Shown piece by piece: positions 52,313-56,099 of a stretch of 56,099 nucleotides of DNA. The DNA is taken from the NCBI GenBank assembly GCA_002420115.1, contig DIHK01000038.1, positions 88,251-144,349 of the forward strand. Direction: 5' to 3'. Under the pieces are notes generated by a model that worked only from the letters and a program-made list of their open reading frames with translations, was not told the origin of the DNA and did not search any database. The translations under genes and the position numbers were made by a program. Position 1 is the stretch's first letter. Every line of letters begins with the position of its first letter. The DNA is from Nitrospira sp. UBA5698. GTDB lineage: Bacteria; Nitrospirota; Nitrospiria; Nitrospirales; Nitrospiraceae.

Positions 52313-53071
52313 TTATGATTGAATAGTGACATCCCGCAGCATCACGCCCCGGGGTTGTTCGGAATGGATTTCTATGACGACCCGCTTCACGTGGAGGATC
52401 GCGCTTGTTCTTTTTCCCCTGTCGTCCCAATAGGACAGCCGAAACTCTTGAAGACGCCCGATCATCACACTCGCTCCTCCATCGACCATGCGCATGAGTT
52501 GCGTGGTTCCGTTCTCGTCCCGCTTTGCGTAATACACAACCCGATTGCGAACCTCCACTGCCGTTCCTGCAGGAAAGGTCGCCTCGATCGGTTCGAGCAA
52601 TGTCAGCTGATTTCGTTGCCCTGCTCGTGCGAGCCGATGTGACTCACAGTTCGTAGAACTGCAGATCATAATGGTCTTCCCCGTTCCCCATCCGCTGGCA
52701 TCCTGCACGGCAATGACGGACTGCCCTGGGAGAAGCATGCCGGTGGTATTGGTCCGAAGTGCCCCGAGATTCGCATGGAAGAGAAGCTGATCCTGATCCG
52801 CAGTTTGGATCGAGTCAGCAGTGGCGAGTCGAACTTCCTGCTCGAAGACTTCCAGACCAAGTCGCATATCTTGCTGTTGCTTGATTGCTGCAAACTGCTT
52901 GTCCGCATGGGTTTTAGCCACACTGAAGATATCCAAGGTTGCGGCCAGTACTGCTACGCCGATGCCCAGACTGAGCATCAACTCGATCAATGTGAACCCA
53001 GACTGGCAGACTATCGACTCGCAAATGGATGGTTGCTGAGTCGAGTTGGAAATGGACTTACTGAGAGTCAT
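52313..53071 (-). CDS. PilW-like minor pilin, second set
   Basis: 252 residues. Signal 'SGFTLIELMLSLGIGVAVLA' with Glu +5. Then 'DKQFAAIKQQQDMRLGLEVFEQEVRLATADSIQTADQDQ' in pieces gives the PilW/PulJ-type helix, and a beta domain follows with 'VRNRVVYYAKRDENGTTQLMRMVDGG'. A Cys pair (MICSSTNCES) is likely a disulfide. It overlaps the pilV-like start by 4 bases; the set is tightly coupled. Confidence 0.82.
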   Translation of the reverse strand: MTLSKSISNSTQQPSICESIVCQSGFTLIELMLSLGIGVAVLAATLDIFSVAKTHADKQFAAIKQQQDMRLGLEVFEQEVRLATADSIQTADQDQLLFHANLGALRTNTTGMLLPGQSVIAVQDASGWGTGKTIMICSSTNCESHRLARAGQRNQLTLLEPIEATFPAGTAVEVRNRVVYYAKRDENGTTQLMRMVDGGASVMIGRLQEFRLSYWDDRGKRTSAILHVKRVVIEIHSEQPRGVMLRDVTIQS

Positions 53072-53553
53072 CGTTGCCCCACATAACTTGGGTTCGCCCG
53101 CATCGTCGCCATGTGAATCTCCCGCTTCTCCTTGTTCCGCCCCAGATAAGACGCTGCCGCATGAATCCTGACCATGCCGATTGCACTCAGGGGGCCGGGG
53201 TGATCTGTCTCGATCGTCCAGACTACGGTTATTCCGTCTCGCTCGTACATGGCGGTATAAATGCCGTCGCCCGGTGCAACGTCGAAGCCTGTGCCGTCAT
53301 CAGCCATAAAGGTCTCGGCAATGCCATCTCGATCAAGGTCGTCTTCCAGGAGCAACTGCCATCGAATAGAACGCTTCACTTCCAGCCTCCCCTGCGCCAG
53401 CTCTAACGCCCGACTATTCATCACCGTCTGCTGAGCGTACCTGGAAGAGATCTCCACCGCACCCAGCGTTCCCATCAAGGCGATGCCAGAAATCACCATT
53501 GCCACCATGACCTCGATCAGACTGAGGCCCTGACTGTTCAACGCCTGTTTCAT
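53068..53553 (-). CDS. PilV-like minor pilin, second set
   Basis: 161 residues. Signal 'QGLSLIEVMVAMVISGIALM' with Glu +5; then the PilV helix 'SSRYAQQTVMNSRALELAQGR' and a C-terminal beta domain with an acidic loop 'DDLDRDGIAETFMADDGTGFD' in pieces that resembles a calcium loop (DxDxDG). No Cys at all, unlike the first PilV. It overlaps both neighbours by 4 bases. Confidence 0.82.
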   Translation of the reverse strand: MKQALNSQGLSLIEVMVAMVISGIALMGTLGAVEISSRYAQQTVMNSRALELAQGRLEVKRSIRWQLLLEDDLDRDGIAETFMADDGTGFDVAPGDGIYTAMYERDGITVVWTIETDHPGPLSAIGMVRIHAAASYLGRNKEKREIHMATMRANPSYVGQR

Positions 53554-53981
53554 AGGATGGATACCCGACCCGTGATACTCACGGTCAGTTTCTGATTCGG
53601 ACCCGCTTGGCCATTTAGGTGAATCGTTGTCGCCGTGGCAGACCGTCCGCTTGGGTGAAACAGGATCTCCGCCCCCCCACTCGGCTCTTCGATCACCACT
53701 TGCTTGTCGCGATAACGATAGACGTGATGCGTGAGCCCAGTCTTGACAAACTGGGTGACAAGTTCGCGCTGGTCCAGGTCGATGAGAACCCGCACGCGAT
53801 CGTGGTGAGTCAGGGCTAGTTGTTTGGCAAGACGGAGTTCCGAAGCGATCTCCTCAGCAGCACACCGAACCTGGGTGCGGGAATTGAGGCTCATCAAGTT
53901 GGGCAGCGCCATACTCGCCACGATAGCGACGATACCGATAACGATCAGGAGTTCAGTTACCGTCTTCCCCTCTTGCGTCAT
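53550..53981 (-). CDS. FimT/GspH-like minor pilin with atypical signal, second set
   Basis: 143 residues from the ATG at 53981 (GGAAAG upstream); 54038 is an alternative start in frame. The signal is 'EGKTVTELLIVIGIVAIVAS': Gly at -1 and Glu at +5 are kept, but +1 is Lys in place of the usual Phe/Met. 'TQVRCAAEEIASELRLAKQLALTHHDRV' marks the GspH/FimT core. It is first in the second set; AACTGTATC-type direct repeats lie ~230-260 bases upstream. Confidence 0.78.
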   Translation of the reverse strand: MTQEGKTVTELLIVIGIVAIVASMALPNLMSLNSRTQVRCAAEEIASELRLAKQLALTHHDRVRVLIDLDQRELVTQFVKTGLTHHVYRYRDKQVVIEEPSGGAEILFHPSGRSATATTIHLNGQAGPNQKLTVSITGRVSIL

Positions 53982-54209
53982 GTCTTTCTTTCCAGTTTTC
54001 TGTCCCATCAACTGACGGAGCGGTATCTCAAGACTCATGCCGCTTTAAAGTCAGCTCGATGTGGGCAGTGTTCTTGACGACGGCAGTATGAATTGGACTA
54101 GTGCAAGCTACTGGAACAACGAGAGAAACTTGCGCTTCGCGAGGATGAGGGCGTAGAGAACCACAGCTGCGGGGGAATCATCGGGAGAATGCGAACCACC
54201 AAACCAAAG

Positions 54210-54240
54210 AGATACAGTTCCCGACAGAAAAGATACAGTT
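54210..54240 (-). promoter_or_regulatory. Direct repeat pair, possible regulator site
   Basis: AGATACAGTT at 54210-54219 and 54231-54240, exactly 21 bases (two helical turns) apart, with similar purines before each. The site lies between pilD and the second pilin set. Confidence 0.35.
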
Positions 54241-54269
54241 GAATCGCTTGGAATCGGCCAGCAGAGCCA

Positions 54270-55055
54270 TTATCCCGTCAATAGGCTTTCGTACCAGTCA
54301 AGGAGTGACTGCCCAAAGAAGAGGGAGATCAGTGCACCACAGACGAGAAACGGCCCAAAAGGGATATAGTCTTCGCGCTTAATCACCTTTGACGCGATAA
54401 GGGTCACTCCGACGACCGATCCCAGAAATGACCCTAACATAATCGTCATGACCGCCGGTTTCCATCCCAGGAATGCTCCGATCATCGCGAGCAGCTTGAT
54501 GTCTCCTCCACCCATTCCCTCCTTACCAAAGAGGTATGGGCTGGCCCAAGCAAGCAGCCAGAGAATCCCCCCGCCGACGACCAACCCGATGATTCCGTTG
54601 ACAAGTCCAAGCGGCAGAATCGTACCAGCGCTGATCAAGCCAAGCACAATGCCTGGGAATGTAATCGCATTGGGGATGATTTTATGGGAGAGATCGGTTC
54701 CTGCAACCACGAGGAGCGCGGAATAGAGCCCCAAGTAGACCGCTGTGCTCCAGGTCAATCCAAAAAATCCTAGAAGACTCACATACCCGAGAGCGTTCAG
54801 TATTTCCACCGCGGGGTATTGTAACGGAATACGCACCCCGCACTGTCGGCACCGGCCGCCCAATGCCACATAACTCAGGATTGGGATATTGTCGTACCAG
54901 GCAATCGCATGAGAGCAGGTTGGACAATGCGACCCAGGCCAGGCCACTGATTCGTGCCTCGGCAATCGATAAATGCAGACATTGAGAAAGCTTCCGACCA
55001 CAGCCCCAAAGAAACCACCAAATAGCAGCAGGAAGAGGTCATGGCTGTCATGCAT
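54270..55055 (-). CDS. pilD: Prepilin peptidase / N-methyltransferase
   Basis: A 261-residue A24-family peptidase. N-terminal 'FGGFFGAVVGSFLNVCIYRLP', the zinc-binding Cys pairs 'CPTCSHAI' and 'CRQCGVRIPLQYPAVE', and the catalytic Asp residues in 'VVAGTDLSHKIIPN' and 'GMGGGDIKLLAMIGAFLG'. Eight or so membrane helices. It cuts prepilin leaders after the conserved Gly and methylates the new N-terminus, so it would process all eight minor pilins here. Same strand as the pilin operons, 231 bases before the second set. Confidence 0.95.
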   Translation of the reverse strand: MHDSHDLFLLLFGGFFGAVVGSFLNVCIYRLPRHESVAWPGSHCPTCSHAIAWYDNIPILSYVALGGRCRQCGVRIPLQYPAVEILNALGYVSLLGFFGLTWSTAVYLGLYSALLVVAGTDLSHKIIPNAITFPGIVLGLISAGTILPLGLVNGIIGLVVGGGILWLLAWASPYLFGKEGMGGGDIKLLAMIGAFLGWKPAVMTIMLGSFLGSVVGVTLIASKVIKREDYIPFGPFLVCGALISLFFGQSLLDWYESLLTG

Positions 55056-55211
55056 AATTGCTCAGAGTTCTTTCCCTACCTAGCAACCCCACTAGGGCCG
55101 AATTGCCGTTATTTACTTTTGTCAGGCAACGCCCCATAATTGCCGCCATCTCAAGACGATTGACTTCGAGTATACCTGAAACTGCGTACGATCAAAGGAG
55201 AACTCAACATC

Positions 55212-55490
55212 ATGGCTAAGACAAGTGCAAAGGCTCGCCCTCGGAAATCTCTTGCTGATCTTCAACCTCCGCCACGTCCGCGCCGACCGGAATCCCTGAC
55301 CTCGCGGGAGCAGGAAATTCTTGAGTTGATTTGGGCCGGCTTTAAGAATAAAGAGATCGGCCAGCGATTGAAGATCAGCGTGAAGACCGTCGAAGCCCAT
55401 CGTGCGAACATGATGAAGAAGTTGCGCGTGTCGAATACGGCTCAACTACTGAAGACGGCGATCCAGGGGGGTGCGCTCCGAGTCCGTTGA
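55212..55490 (+). CDS. Small stand-alone LuxR/GerE-type HTH protein
   Basis: 92 residues. After a Pro/Arg-rich start (~residues 1-28) comes a full LuxR-type HTH: 'LTSREQEILELIWAGFKNKEI', 'RLKISVKTVEAHRANMMKKL'. No receiver or sensor domain, so it is either constitutive or controlled by another protein. AAAGGAG precedes the ATG. Its last 45 bases overlap the end of the convergent rlmB-like gene. Confidence 0.85.
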   Translation: MAKTSAKARPRKSLADLQPPPRPRRPESLTSREQEILELIWAGFKNKEIGQRLKISVKTVEAHRANMMKKLRVSNTAQLLKTAIQGGALRVR

Positions 55491-56099
55491 GCGACCTGCC
55501 GCGTAGTTGTCCTGCTCCCGTTGTCGCACGACCTCGTACAAGACGATTGCCGCAGACGCCGACACATTTAGCGATTGGACTTTGCCCCGGAGCGGGATAC
55601 GTACACACTCGTCACAGTGCTGGACCACGCCTGATCGAATTCCAGTCCCCTCAGCCCCCAGGACAAATCCAACTGGTCCTCGATAGTCAATATCTGTAAA
55701 GACTTTCTTCGCTGATGGAGTGACGCCATAGATCCACACTCCGGCGGCTTTGAGCGAGTCGAGGAGCCTGCTCAGGTTCGTCACACGCGATACTGGCATG
55801 TGGTCAATCGCACCGGCTGAGGCTTTGGCCACCACCGATGTCAGCCCTACAGCCCTTCGTTCCGGGATAAAGACACCATGCGCGCCAGCCCCTTCAGCCG
55901 TTCGAAGAACGGCACCGAGGTTGTGCGGGTCTTCGACCCCATCCAGGATCACTAATAAGGCAGGTTCCTGCCGCTGAACCGCACGATCCAGAATCTCCTC
56001 CTGAGTCTGATAAGATTTGGCTGCGGCAAAGGCAACAACGCCTTGATGCTTGCCGTTTGGAACCAGACGGTCGAGGGAGCTGATGGGCTGGATATGAAC
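55446..56099 (-). CDS. rlmB: 23S rRNA 2'-O-ribose methyltransferase, SpoU type (5' partial)
   Basis: The frame is open from the right window edge (56099), with 'HQGVVAFAAAKSY' upstream of the first ATG at 55952, so the N-terminus lies outside. The SPOUT core is clear: 'LVILDGVEDPHNLGAVLRTA', 'GVFIPERRAVGLTSVVAKASAGA', 'GFVLGAEGTGI' and 'IPLRGKVQSLNVSASAAIVLYE', the RlmB/TrmH family signatures with the trefoil-knot SAM site. It methylates a 23S rRNA ribose (G2251 in E. coli). The last ~15 residues are variable and overlap the HTH gene on the other strand. Confidence 0.92.
   Translation of the reverse strand, partial: VHIQPISSLDRLVPNGKHQGVVAFAAAKSYQTQEEILDRAVQRQEPALLVILDGVEDPHNLGAVLRTAEGAGAHGVFIPERRAVGLTSVVAKASAGAIDHMPVSRVTNLSRLLDSLKAAGVWIYGVTPSAKKVFTDIDYRGPVGFVLGAEGTGIRSGVVQHCDECVRIPLRGKVQSLNVSASAAIVLYEVVRQREQDNYAAGRSTDSERTPLDRRLQ

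Noticed and set aside
1..56099. CRISPR arrays, tRNA or rRNA genes, IS transposases, integrase or phage genes
   Set aside because: I looked for regular spaced repeats, tRNA-like arms and transposase or integrase motifs and saw none that I could support.

Overview
The window is about 56 kb of moderately GC-rich Gram-negative chromosome. I infer a Nitrospira-like member of the Nitrospirota. The support is the mix of genes: several sigma-54 activators, a type IV pilus cluster with PilY1, PilZ and a PilB-type ATPase, small NTF2-fold and DsrE proteins, an LpxB-N/GT39 glycosylation module, and many short toxin-antitoxin genes. No rRNA, tRNA or CRISPR array was seen, so the placement is an inference.

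Bases 1-9400 look like accessory DNA. They hold the end of a HEAT-repeat gene, an orphan DUF2442 gene, an orphan HTH antitoxin-like gene, a DUF2130 coiled-coil gene, a large HD plus Hsp90-type ATPase gene of visibly lower GC, two about 80% identical DUF1810 genes around a brnTA toxin-antitoxin operon, and a hicBA pair. Diverged direct repeats and a HEAT-gene remnant lie between these genes and record past duplication and decay.

Bases 9400-13300 form a regulator plus target unit. A GAF/AAA+/Fis sigma-54 activator is followed by an exact -24/-12 promoter with upstream dyads, then a same-strand run of DsrE, PNPOx-fold, NTF2-like and DUF1348 genes with hairpins between some cistrons. Bases 13400-17350 (minus strand) carry envelope functions: a small exported protein, an OmpA-type lipoprotein, MscL, a DUF481 outer-membrane protein and a NarL-type regulator whose receiver lacks the usual phospho-acceptor Asp.

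Bases 17500-23280 (minus strand) contain two small proteins and a compact operon: a coiled-coil protein, a membrane-spanning OmpA-domain protein, a Ras/Rab-like small GTPase and a PAS sigma-54 activator. The last three genes overlap by 4 nt. This is the best candidate for a little-described signalling system. Next come MscS, an AsmA-like protein, a small membrane protein, a MidA-like methyltransferase, an exported protein, a GT2/LpxB-N/GT39 lipid or glycan modification operon, a PAP2 phosphatase, a TolB-like propeller, an M1 peptidase and a double-receiver protein.

Bases 37000-39560 are housekeeping genes (phoH, ybeY, ftsY). Bases 39676-55055 are the type IV pilus region: a lipoprotein, PilY1 and one minor-pilin set (pilX/W/V/fimT), a divergent PilZ gene, a PilB-like ATPase, a second minor-pilin set and the prepilin peptidase. 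The right end has a LuxR-type HTH gene overlapping tail-to-tail with an rlmB-like rRNA methyltransferase that runs off the window.
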